DNA from: Eopsaltria australis
Taxonomy: Eukaryota; Chordata; Aves; Passeriformes; Petroicidae
Assembly (NCBI GenBank): GCA_034509425.1
Contig: JAVTVJ010000117.1
Location: 2,046,001-2,110,000 of the forward strand
Direction: 5' to 3'
Length of the DNA: 64,000 nt
Position 1 is the first letter of the stretch, and every line of letters starts with the position of its first letter. The position numbers and the translations under genes are program-made. The notes beneath the pieces were generated by a model, which was not told the DNA's origin, did no database searches, and saw only the letters and a program-made list of their open reading frames with translations. Shown in pieces: positions 1 to 11,282 of the stretch.

Positions 1-1599
1 CCATCAGCTGATAGGATGTTCTACCATAGGTTCTATTATTAAGCCACGAGAAGAGGCATTGGCAATTATCACTAATTTTATTTTAGGCATCAGTACAGAA
101 AAGTAGCTGGAGAAGTTCTTTTCAAGCAGTTCTCTCAGTCTGTCCAGACAGATAAAATGCAGCCATTTTCCCAAAGAAAAAGTGTGGATTTTCAATACCA
201 CGAAACCATTCTCATAAAATTAAGTTCTTAGAAGTTCTGGTGTTACTTCGTGGAAGAAAAACCGAAATAATAATAGCATAATGAAGTTAACTTGGTAACA
301 AGCTTCCAGGAAAGAACCAACTCTCTAAGGAAAATATTAGAGAAAAATTATTAAAATCTCTGAGATGGAGATTTTGATAGGAAGCATTCTCAGGGTGCCC
401 AGAAAAAAAATGGGAGTTAAAATACATAAAAAGCTATTACATGTACTGCATGACTTATTTATATGCATTAATACTGTCTGTAGCAGTACACACCCCAAAT
501 TTCAGGGACAACAAAAAATGCGAACATGTAACTGTAAATAGCACAAATTTGCCCAATGAACTCAAGTAAATCTGGATTATTTTCAGTATATGTGCTGATG
601 AGTAGGATAAGCACTAAATACAAATACATGCAGCTTTGGATTAAGGCTTATTTTGTGAGGTTTTTTAAATAAAAATCATGTTGTCACACTTCCAAGATGA
701 TGGCATATACTTTAGCAGATGAAATTACACGAGGAGTAAACAGTTATCCACTAACAAGGTTTCCTGTGTTAACCTTACACCTTTTTAACACCTTAAACTA
801 AGGCAACAGATTCCAAGCTCCCGTCCTAGAAAAGCTTTTTAACTCTCATAACTTGTTTTCCCTTTCCTCACCGTAACCCTAAGTCCTTCCTCTCACCTTA
901 AATTCTAAATATAAATAATGGAACTACTGAAGAAAAGCTTCAGTGCATGTGAGAGGCCTCTGCAGAGATCTGTGAGGAAGTTAACTGGGAGAGCTGGGGT
1001 GGAAACACGGGATCAAACCTGGCTCTAGTGCACGTGTTGGCATTGGGAAAATACAAAACAATGATGGTACCACTCCTTTCCAATGCCTGACTTGGCATTT
1101 CTTTTTAATAAAGGGACTGGCCCTGCTCTGAGTGAGGTCTGGAAGGGATGATGGCAGAGCTCCAGTCCACCTGCCTGGTGTTAGTGCTTTTCAACTTCCT
1201 AAAAACTTCAAAAAGCTCACTCACAATACCTCTTCAACGAAATTAAACCAAAGTATCCAAAGTATCACAGCAGATTTAGAATAAAGGTGCAAGAGATGTT
1301 CTCAGGGGTAGAACTTCAAGATTCATCAGAAATTTATTCCTTCCTTTTCACTCCTTTTTACTTTAGGGCCTCCACCTTTAATCTAAATGCTACATTCTGA
1401 AACTCTGGGTTTATGGTATTTAGGTGTGTTTGCAAATCACTTTGGAAGTGAAATGCAGCTACTAGGAGTGATTTTATAATTATGAACTATCAACTAAAAT
1501 TGTAAGACACGGCATTTTTCATTTGTCTTTATTCCTGTTCCAAAATACCCAGTGAGAGTGTTAAATGAAAGATGCTACAGTCCAGTCTCTACACAACAC
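1..1599. other. Single-copy AT-rich non-coding DNA, no gene seen
   Basis: No open frame longer than about 65 codons and no splice-flanked exon stands out. The stretch is AT-rich and CpG-poor, with no recognisable transposon. Positions 940-1040 are a little GC-richer but show no family I recognise. Most likely intronic or intergenic sequence. Confidence 0.7.
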
Positions 1600-1838
1600 T
1601 GAGAAGGTTTAAATTAGATTTTAGGAAGAAATTCTTTACTGAGAGGGTGGTGAGGCCCTGGCACAGGTTGCCCAGAGAAGCTGTGGCTGCCCCATCCCTG
1701 GAAGTGTCCAAGGCCAAACTGGTCAGGGCTTGGAGCAACCTGGTCCAGTGGAAGGGGGTCCCTGCCCACAGGAGGGGCGTGAAATGAGTTGAGTTTTAAA
1801 GTCCTATTCAGCCCAAACCATTCTATCATTCTATGATT
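1600..1838 (+). mobile_element. CR1 LINE, 3' end fragment
   Basis: The sequence runs through the typical avian CR1 3' region: a 'tttaaattagatttta' block, 'aggaagaaattctttactga', then 'ggttgcccagagaagctgtg', 'ccatccctggaagtgtcc' and 'cttggagcaacctggtccag'. It finishes with 'cattctatcattctatga', two copies of the CR1 tail octamer. This is the 3' UTR of a 5'-truncated non-LTR retrotransposon with no coding part left. Between about 1760 and 1815 the usual 'ggtcccttccaacccaaacc' stretch is disturbed, so the copy is damaged internally. The family assignment is firm; the subfamily was not assigned. The 5' edge is uncertain by about 30 bp. Confidence 0.93.
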
Positions 1839-3088
1839 TTACAATTCTGGGAAACCAGAAACAGCATAGATACTAAATAAAGTATTTCCATCTGTGATTC
1901 AAAGCAAACTTCATACACAAATCACAACTATACAAACCTCCATAACCTCCCACATCATTATGTGGGTATCAAATTTAACTCCAGTTCTGTACTTCCAATC
2001 CTCTGGGACAAAGCAGAAACATCTGTCTTTATTTCAGCTGCCAGTCTAACAGTATGTTTTAAGATAAATCACCCTCTATGAATAATTAATACTCTTTCTC
2101 AGTTAGATTTGTGATTATTAAGTCATTATTTGTTTGTTTTCAGTGATGATTAATCTGTTTTCCCTTCTCGTGCTTAGTCACACAACTCTGGAGGAAAACG
2201 AAACCCTCAGATAACTTGCAAATTCTGTACTGAGCAGTCAGTTCTTAAGAGCTTTGTATTTCAAAATATCCAGCTGAAAAGGTACACAGACCAAAGGTTA
2301 TTCTGCAGTGGGGTTTCCTGTGCACAGAAAGAACCCTGGGTTATAAATTACTCCAGCACTGGAAGGTGTTGAGGTTGGCACTGAAGCCCAGGGACATGGG
2401 CATTGATCATAAACCACAGTTTTTAATGAGGAACACATAAAGAAGAGTTGGGATAGGAATGAAGGACATTCCACATCCTTTGCAAACTATTCCCTGTCTC
2501 TTTTTGGGAACAGAGGATCTGAGCCTGCAATTCTCCAAGCAATCAAGGCAATCTTCCCACCACCAGCCACTCCAATCACTGATGCCATAGAAAACTAGTG
2601 GCATTTCTCACTGGGCTTGTCTTCTGTTGGACTGGTCTGGTAAATCAGTACTGAAAAACTGCAACAAATCAGGCAGTAAAAATACACAAAGTAATTGAGG
2701 AAATAATGTGGAGGAAGTCTTGGCAGTGATGGGTGAAAACTGTTTCCAGAGAGACCGACTCCTTAATTTGACTTACCCAGCAGTGATACAAACACCAGAG
2801 CCAAAACCCAGTACATAACTGGGAAGTGGGGGATGCACAAAGACTGTAGCAGCTCTCATCTTAGCTCAGTAAAAAATCCTCCTCAAACTACAGTTGAGGA
2901 AGGAGAAGGAAAGCAGCAGGTTGCAGGGTCAGGAAGACACTGGGAATTTGACATCCTGTCAGAAATTCCTCTGAGCCTCAATAATGAACAGGGCTTGGAA
3001 TAAACTGAGCACAGATTTGTGGATGCTCTATCTAGAATTAATAATAAAACCTCTTCCTAGAGGTGGCTTCTTGCAATTCCAAGATCAG

Positions 3089-3117
3089 AATATTTATATC
3101 AATTGGATATAAATATT
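3089..3117. repeat. Perfect inverted repeat, 12-bp arms, 5-nt loop
   Basis: Arms aatatttatatc (3089-3100) and gatataaatatt (3106-3117) are exact reverse complements around the loop aattg. It is AT-rich and could form a short cruciform or hairpin. It is too short and AT-rich to be called a microRNA precursor. Confidence 0.85.
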
Positions 3118-5752
3118 GCTGTGATGCTGAGAGGCATATTTAGAAGTCCTCTCAGGCAGAAGGACAGAAGCCTAATGCCACCTCATTGCCAAGCCAGTTG
3201 CAAATGGAGCAACAAAGTAAGATCTGCCAAAAAGCCAAACCACAACTGAAAGGACGGGTCTTGTGCACTGAATTAAAGACACTGACAACAAGTCAGTGCA
3301 AAAAAACCATTTGCTTTGCTTATTAATCAGGGATGTTGCCAGCAGCAAAATACAGTCACATAGTTTTAGTTTGATCACAAAACGGGTGTGAAAGTCCCAG
3401 GTTATTAAAAACCCTGAAGAGGACACTCTGTTCTGACCAATCATTTCCTAAGCTTTATTCACCACCATTCACTCCCAGTGCTTTTGCAGCCAGTGTAATG
3501 AGTCATTCACTGGTTAAACCAGGAGGCTGCGAGACTGAGCTTCCCACTACATTACTGTCTTATTTTGTAGCCTGAGGCAAAGTAATGATCTTTTCTCAGT
3601 CTGTCTATATGGAATATGCACATTATGCTTCTCACAGGGATATGATTCGCTCACTGATGATAAAAAACATTTCGGTGTTCTCAGAAAAACAGCATCATAA
3701 ATCCACAAGAGGTAAGCAACAGGGGGAGAACAACTGTCTTCCCATACCAGTGCAGCTGGACAATTTAAAAGTTGGAACAAACTTTTTACCTAGAATTATA
3801 CCATTCTCCAATATGTAGTTCTCCAAGATTTGTATTCTGAAAATAGTTTCTTTTTAAGAATCTTCCCAAGACAGCTTCCAGCCTTACAAACATAATGTTG
3901 GCCAGAAGAGGAATGTCAGAAGTTGATCCTGCCCTCAAGAAAGACACCCATTTGACTATTCCAGGACTTCTAATCTGGAGCCAGAAGGGATGAGATCTCC
4001 CACATCATCCCACGAATCCTGAGAGAATGGGAACAGCAAGACTTGAGCTCTGTCAGCTCAGGAGAACAACAAAAGCCAAAAAAAAGATGGATATGCTGTA
4101 GAGCAATTCCAGCAAGCTGAGTGGGACAGCTGGCATGGGAGAAGGAGTTCAGGAAAGCAACCAGATAAAATGGAGAAGGCAGAATTTCCTTCTGCTGTTA
4201 AACAGACTTGCTCATTTATTTTATCAAAATTCCATTGGAGCCTTGGTCAGCAATGCAGTGGCAGAGACTGATAATGACATTTCTTCAGATAGGCACAGTA
4301 TGAGAGAGGAGTTCCAGCAGCTCTGCAGGAGAATTTTGCAACTTTTTTTTTTTAACTAGTTAGACACCTGACCTATTTGCTCAGTCCTGTTTCTAGTTGA
4401 TATTTCACATTGTTCCCAGATGCAAAGCATGATGTCCAAATTAGACATCTTCTTAGGCTCCCCCACACCATACCAACATTCTCCTTTCACATTTTTAAAA
4501 ACCCGTTTGAATTATTTGCTGCACAGTTCTGAGGCTCAGAGTTACTGGGTGAAAAGGCAAAAGTATCCTTTAATCTTCAACTTTCACTTCCTAGGAACAG
4601 ATTGATTATGTTAGAGGTCACAGGTATTCCCTTCAGAAGTGCTGAGGAATGTTTTGGAAGGAATTTTTTTGGCATACTGAAATACAACTTGGCAGACACA
4701 TAATTTTCCCTAATGAAGTCTTGGCTTATTTATCTATATTTGTCTTGAACACACCACAGAAGGATTCTGTGAATTAACAAAACCAGTACATGTTTCTATG
4801 TAGCTACTTAGGCCTCAGTATGGAATGAGCCTGTAGGTGTATTTATGCAGCAAACAAATTACATCTGTGGGCAGGCAATAGTAACAGTACCTTTTATCAC
4901 ATCTTATCTGCATTTCCAGCATGTCAACAGCACACAAGTGAGAATCTTGAACAAAGAGGAAGATTTTACACTGAGACTTACTCATTTATTTGACAACAAG
5001 AGCAATGAAGTTCATTTTCAGAATGTTTTGCCCTTTAAATATCCCAATTTAGATTCTGTCAATATGAATTGCATTGGACCCCAAATGCTGAAATACCACA
5101 TAGAGAGAGATGCAGTCAGACAAGGCAACCTTACAGCTCTTAACTCCTTACAAATCTTGAATGACACCCAACCACAAGCAGGAAATCACAGCAAAAATGC
5201 ATCTTAAGGCTCTTCCAGAGATTCATGAGAGCTTTAAACAGACAATGAAACACATCAGCACTTACACTTACCATCCACCAGCAGCAAGTCATTAGCTGCA
5301 AATGAAATACATTCACTTAACAAATAGGACTGGAATCACCAGGACTGGCTTTGCATGAGGGAGACAGCATTAGCATTGACAAGACTCCTGAAATGAGCAA
5401 ATTTAAAGGACAGGACAATTAAAATGTTAACCACTGCCTGCAGCCTTATTTGCAAAAGTGTTCCCAACATTGCCACCGTGAAACAACTGCTGCTTCAGAC
5501 GGGAGTGAAGTGCCAAGACCTTACACTTTGTTTTAATTTGAGCTGGATCTACAGCATAGGCTGGGTACATACAATAAGCTGAAGTCACAGATTAACTCAA
5601 GTAAATAAACAGAACTCTCCAGACACTGCTCTGTAACAACCAAAAAAGTGCAGCTGAAAAGATGTACATACAGAGCTCTGATGTACAGACACAGCTTCGC
5701 ACTGGTCTCCCCACACCTCCTGAAACAATTCAATCTTTTGACATTTCAATAT

Positions 5753-5780
5753 GGAAATATCAATATTGATTGATATTTCC
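5753..5780. repeat. Perfect inverted repeat, 11-bp arms, 6-nt loop
   Basis: Arms ggaaatatcaa (5753-5763) and ttgatatttcc (5770-5780) are exact reverse complements around tattga. A further partial copy, ttgatatttc, lies just downstream at about 5792-5801. The motif is therefore present three times in about 50 bp. Function unknown. Confidence 0.85.
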
Positions 5781-7311
5781 AATAACAATCCTTGATATTT
5801 CAGATGTTGTGATGAAATTTAAAATGAGATTCCTAAACTGGAACTTCAGCTGTGTCAGGAATCATTAATCCTTTCATAGAGTAACCAGGAGCCAGATCTG
5901 TTTTGTGATGACAGACTGCAAATAAGGAGACTTGCAGGGCCATCAAACATGCCAAGAGCATCACTGCAAGATGCAACATAGGTATATGAGGTCAGAACTA
6001 GGTCACATTTCCATACTTCACAAGGCTTGCCAAGTTCCAAATTAGAGGCAATCACATAAATCTCAAAACATGACAGTAAGAAGATAAAACTTCCCCTTGG
6101 TTAACAAACAAATGAAGACAAGAGTATACAAGTGTCAGATAAAGTAGAAAGGAGAACAGATAAAACCTCCCTCAGAAAAAGAAAATCATTCAGAGAACAG
6201 CAATTATAGGCAAGTGTTCTTGTCTTCACTACAGACACAGCTTTGACATTTCCTCTCTCTCACAGAAACTATTTATTTAAAGTATGAAACCAGTAAAAGA
6301 CAACTGTCAACTGCTGCATGTCCATTGACTCCACATCAATACAGGCTGAAATGTCTTTACTCTGAGATTATTTTTAACCTATCTCTGCACAAGGGAGAAA
6401 TTCAGGGGAGAATTTAACGATAACAAAGTGTTTTACCAGCTGATTTGCATTGAATTTTACAAATTTACAGTGAAGCTGAATGTCAAAAGATACCAAATTT
6501 ACCAGTCTTCTGCTTCAGGCCAAGACACAACCAAACAGGAGCATTCACCCATTGGACTCTAAAAGACCTTCCTTTGTTTTCACTAACCAAAACCACTAAT
6601 GGTAAAGAAATTTTTTACAAAATCCCTTTGTTTGTCCCAGAAAATGAATAAAGCAAAATAGGTGGTATGTGAACAGATAACTGAAAACAGGAACTACAGG
6701 GGAAAAAGAAAAGGGTGCCACAGTGATTGTCAAATTTCAACAAAGACACAACCACTGAAGTAGTCTAATAGCACCACTAAAATAGTCTAAGAAAGCAAGA
6801 AAGAAACCAACCCTACATGGGATTGCACAGGACTAATGAGTACAAAAAGCATCAAGATTAACTAGGGAGGTAGAGGAAAATTCACATACAGCAACACTAG
6901 CAGCTAGAGCAGCAAAACCATATGCATTTTCACAGAAAATAAACGTTATTTTATCAGTCTGTGAACTAGAACTTACTTTCTTTCCCCACAAACACCTGGG
7001 CTGTGAAAGCTACAAACACATGATGCTGTAATAAATGTGAAAGTCATAAACAAATAACTTATTCATCTGCAGATAAGATCGTGGATTATGAGTTTATGTC
7101 ATTTTTTATCACTTTCTCTGCTGATTCCTTTTGTTGTTCAAATGAGTCTCTCCCCACCTATTGTCCCTGTTCCTCTGACTGGCTCCTGTTTCACAGATGG
7201 TAAAGCAGAATTAAGAATTGCCTCCTGCCCTCCTCTGTGCCCACCCTGTGGGGTGCAGGACACACTGACTCAATCTCCCAGTCTGATCCCATCCAAAACC
7301 AGAAGCTCCTA

Positions 7312-7326
7312 TTTTTTTTTTTTTTT
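7312..7326. repeat. T15 homopolymer followed by T/G-rich stretch
   Basis: Fifteen T in a row, followed by a ctggtttggttttggtttg-type T/G-rich stretch to about 7350. It could be the reversed poly(A) tail of an old minus-strand retrocopy, but the flanks (7088-7310) match no gene I recognise. A simple homopolymer is the safer reading. Confidence 0.8.
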
Positions 7327-8799
7327 CTGGTTTGGTTTTGGTTTGTTGTTTCCTGCTGGTTCTGTGAGCTGAATTGAGTCACTGTGCCATGAAGTGACAC
7401 AGCCAGAAACACCTGAGTTTCTTTCACAAAAGAGTGAGAGATGAGAGGATAATGTGACTAAGCAATATCTGGCAGTTTTGATAGGAACAAGCCATTACTG
7501 CCTTGACTTTTCACAAAGCCATACCCTCCCTTTCTGTCTCTCCCTTCAGACAGTGCCCATTTGCCTAAATCTCATTCAATTATAAAAGAAAATCATTGAA
7601 GAACTGAGGTCCTTTCAGTTTCCCCAATTCTTTTTCGACAACCCTTCAATTTTTTGGTTTATTTATGTACTGAGGACAAGAGCTGCCTGTTAATGTGTGC
7701 TCACTCTATGCTGCTGCCTGGCAGAGGGAACAATTTATCAGTTATAACCACATGGATTTAGCCAAATACTGCATATTCAGAAAGCTTGGGAAAGATGGTG
7801 TTAAAAACTAGTCTGTGTATGCAGAAAGAGTAGAATTAAAATAATTTCATGATACCAAAGAAACTGTTTCAGAAGGTATGAGATAATGGACTCCATGTGT
7901 CAGAAGATAGGAACCTTCAGCAGCAAGACCTTGAATAAATTCTCAGAGAAGTACAATTAATTTCATTATACCCTAAGAAGAAAGTGTACCTATCAGTGTA
8001 TTATTGTACTCATACTTTTCCTATGCTACATGTTTGGTGAATAAAAAGGGTTACATAGCAGCTTATTATTATTAAAATATGATGACTGTGCCTGTGTCTC
8101 CCCAAGCAGCACAAAAAACTCCAAACTCATATCCTCAGAAAAATCTTTTCATTTTTATATGCATCTGTCAACAGGCCACTTCTTCTCTGCCTTCCCTTTG
8201 ATCATACAACCCTCATTTCCTCAATGTGGCAATTAATCTCTTTTCCCCCTGATTTTTGTATAAAAATACTAGAAAACCCTCTGAAGTCTCCACATTGTAG
8301 TTTAAGCTAATGTATGCAGACTTGTATTCCTGTAATTATCCTTTTCTCCCCCATCCTCTCTCCCTTCTTCCTTTCACATTTCATCTACCATATCTTGTTT
8401 CAATGGGACCACATGACCTTTTTGTGCTCACTGAGTACCTCACCCAGTGTGCTACAAGCTGTCCTGTGCCAGATATCATCACCCAGCACCGACAATTCTG
8501 CTCCTCCAGTTATCAACAGAAATGTCCAGGCTCTTTTTTCCTTTGGCAAACTCCACGTTGATTTTATGTCTCCCATTCATGCACTGCACTGCTAAGAAAA
8601 TGAATGGTGTAGATGTCAGGCAGAAAGGTGAGTGCCTGAAATCCTTCACAGTTTCAGCAGATATTCTTTCACTCACATTAGATCTTATCCCCTTTAATAA
8701 AAAATAATAATTTTAAAAAAAAACCCAACTTTCCTAGAATGAATCTTTTGAAGAATGGGTATTGAGACAGTCTTTGGGAAAATAAAATCATCCTCCTAA

Positions 8800-9130
8800 G
8801 AAGCAGAACACTTAATGTGATTGGATACATCACTCCCCGAGCATTCATTTCATGCGCAAAATCCTTTTGATGCTTTATACCTTCGGTGTCACAATAAAAA
8901 TATCTTCTTATTACTGAGGCACGATAAGAGAGTAAACAGCAGCTGTGTGATAGCACTGATGTAGCAGAACATATCCCCCCGAGGATTCTTGACCTTTCAG
9001 CCTTGGTTTTCAATGCTGCAGCTAAATATAGCTTTTCTCCACTGACAAACATTCCAGCTCCATGCTGCAGAATAGCAATGAGGAGCTTTATGCTCTAATG
9101 GCTTTACTATAAATAGAAACTCTTCACTGC
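8800..9130. promoter_or_regulatory. Candidate conserved non-coding element (weak)
   Basis: This stretch keeps about five CpG dinucleotides in roughly 170 bp (8837-8980) in a window where CpG is otherwise scarce. It has a mixed, non-repetitive texture with a TAAT-containing AT-rich core and 'ctataaatag' near 9110. Such texture is common in conserved enhancers, but conservation itself cannot be seen from one sequence. An antisense open frame of 124 codons crosses it (8678-9052). It shows no known domain and I take it as chance. Confidence 0.2.
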
Positions 9131-10429
9131 TAAAAGCTCTTCATTAAAAGGATTAGTGACTACAACACACAACAGGAACAGCCGATACCAAACCTCAGGC
9201 TTTGTAGCACAAGCTGATTTTAAATTTACTCGATTTTAAGGTTTATGAAGTAACTGGGTAATTTGGTGAGTAAAGCAGAATGAAAAAGAACTCCCTCCCC
9301 CCTTTCATGGAATGTTTTGGAGGGCTGATTTTGATATAAAATTAATAGTTTGAGGAATCAGCTTCCTACTATTCTCATTTTCTCCAGTTCGATGCCAAAT
9401 TGACTGTATAATGCAATGTCAAAATGGAGCACAAAGTCACAACAAAACCCATGTCAGTGCTTGAGCAGAACAAATGATCAGTTCCCTGCTAGAGCAGAAA
9501 AATTCCCTTTCCAGCCCAGCTTCAGACAGGGACACAAATCCTCACAGGGCTGGGCTGCGGCTCAGCTGTGCTACAGCAGGAGTCACATTTGGGGACTGAA
9601 GTAGGAGGGGGACAAAGGCAGGGAGGAGAAGGTGAGCAGCAGAATGGGAATCTCTCTTCCCATCTCAGGGTAAATACTTAATAAAGCCAGCATTGGGCGA
9701 GTGATGCCTCACAAATACCCAGCCACAGGAAGAAAACTGGAGACAAAATGTAATTAAAGCAGAAATAAGGCGCATCTTTTAAATGATGAGTTATCCCAAC
9801 ATGGCCACAGTGAATGGCTGACCAGGAAGTCAGAAACTTCGAGGAAAAAGAAAAATATTACTTGCTAAATGTGAGATAAATTGACCATCCACAAATACTA
9901 GAAGATGACAAGCTTGTCAATTACTCCATTAACATAAATGTGTCTGAAGCATTCAGAGATTTTTAAACTTCACTGGTACAAATGGTGGTGAATGTGCAGT
10001 CAATAAACAAAACTCAAGCCCTCTGAGACTGGTGGTGTTTGAAATATGCAGTAACTTGGCATATCCACTGGAAAAAGGAAACCATTCCATTCCCAGGTGC
10101 AGCTGACTTGCTCCCACTTAGCCTGGCCCACAGAGCCATCTCTCCATGAGCCACAGCAGCCAGCAATCAGCAGTGCTTAGAATTAACCTCCCAAATGGGC
10201 CACTGCACGTTCTCAGTACTGCTCAGTGCTGGGTTCAGACAAGCAACACTTCAGCCTCCAACAGAAGGGTATTTCTTGGAGCACCTCCATTTGTATGTGA
10301 ACATCTTATCCCAAACACCCATCAAACAGAAGGTGATCAGCAGATAAATACTGAATATCAAGCCTTCAACCCACTGAGGTTCTTAAAGAAAGGAACACAT
10401 GTCTATGGAGCCATTTTATATTTTTAATT
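9131..10429. other. Non-coding DNA, no gene seen
   Basis: Mixed-composition single-copy sequence. Short open frames at 9416-9604 and 10146-10427 have no recognisable domain and no flanking splice context I trust. Confidence 0.6.
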
Positions 10430-10990
10430 GACAAGCCAGTGCATCACCTGATTGCCAATCAATGAATTCCACTCATGGGTTTTTGATTTTTTTCCCCCTG
10501 ATGTTCTGCAAATATGCTTTTGCTTCATTACTTTTAATTTGTTTGAATTAAAGCAGATGTGGTAATGTTATTCAAATTATTTTTTTTAAATGAAAGGCAC
10601 AGTTCTGAGCAGTTGAAAGCAATGGCACATTTAACTATATTCTGGGTTTTCCTCTATTATATTTGTTTACTGTTAGAGAACAGAAATTTTATCAAACATA
10701 AACCAAATTTAGATTACCAAAATAACTAAGGATGGCTTTTCCCCCTCTGACATTTAGACAAATGGCAAATTTTGATTGCCTGCAAAAATTGCTAATATGC
10801 AGAACTGCCTGCTTTTTTCATTTTAAATTAGAGGATTTGCTACTAACATGCCATATGCTGTGTGATATGTTTAACAGAATGTTACACTTCTAATTGCATA
10901 CCAATCAAGGCCTCATATTTTCCAACAATTAGCAGGGTAAAGTATAAATTTCCTCATGTCGTTGGTGCTTTCAGGCATCCAACAGTGCCT
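10430..10990. promoter_or_regulatory. AT-rich candidate conserved non-coding stretch (weak)
   Basis: It is rich in homeodomain-like ATTA/TAAT cores and ATTTGC/GCAAAT-like words, for example around 10510 and 10785. It contains no repeat or open frame of note. The texture resembles developmental conserved non-coding DNA, but AT-rich DNA produces such words by chance. A multi-species alignment would decide. Confidence 0.15.
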
Positions 10991-11247
10991 ACAATATTTT
11001 AATCCACACTTCTTCCAAATCACAAACATGATTTCTCCTCAGTGAGAGACCTCCAGATACAGGAGACTGGAAAGGAGAGGATGGGGGCTGAGGAGAAAGA
11101 ACAATGTATTTCTACTGACAGCACCATCCTTCTGACTTCCCAGGATTTCCCATAAAAGTCTAAGATATTCAACCCTAAAAATGGGGAGGGGATCTCAGCT
11201 GGGGTTTTATGTGAATCTATTTATAATGTCTTGACTGGATGATGTTT

Positions 11248-11282
11248 TATATATATGTATTTTTATATATATATATATATAT
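11248..11282. repeat. (TA)n microsatellite, interrupted
   Basis: Alternating TA with an internal 'tgtattttta' interruption. The longest pure run is about 19 bp at the right end. Confidence 0.9.

Larger units (their letters stand above)
1839..8799. other. Single-copy AT-rich non-coding DNA, no gene seen
   Basis: I see no exon or transposon here. The longest open frame (4845-5207, 120 codons) has no recognisable domain and lies within chance expectation for a window this size. Local structures are an inverted repeat at 3089-3117, another at 5753-5780 and a T15 run at 7312-7326, listed separately. The rest is unremarkable intron-like or intergenic sequence. Confidence 0.65.

Noticed and set aside
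1572..1829. 71-codon frames on both strands
   Set aside because: They lie over a CR1 3' UTR that is not normally coding.
4845..5207. 120-codon frame with several Asn-X-Ser/Thr sites
   Set aside because: No recognisable domain, no exon context, and a length expected by chance several times in a window this size.
7312..7350. Poly(T) with T/G-rich flank as the tail of a minus-strand processed pseudogene
   Set aside because: No gene-like sequence upstream in the minus sense and no target-site duplication seen.
8678..9052. 124-codon minus-strand frame
   Set aside because: No domain or exon context. It overlaps a CpG-containing non-coding stretch and is likely chance.
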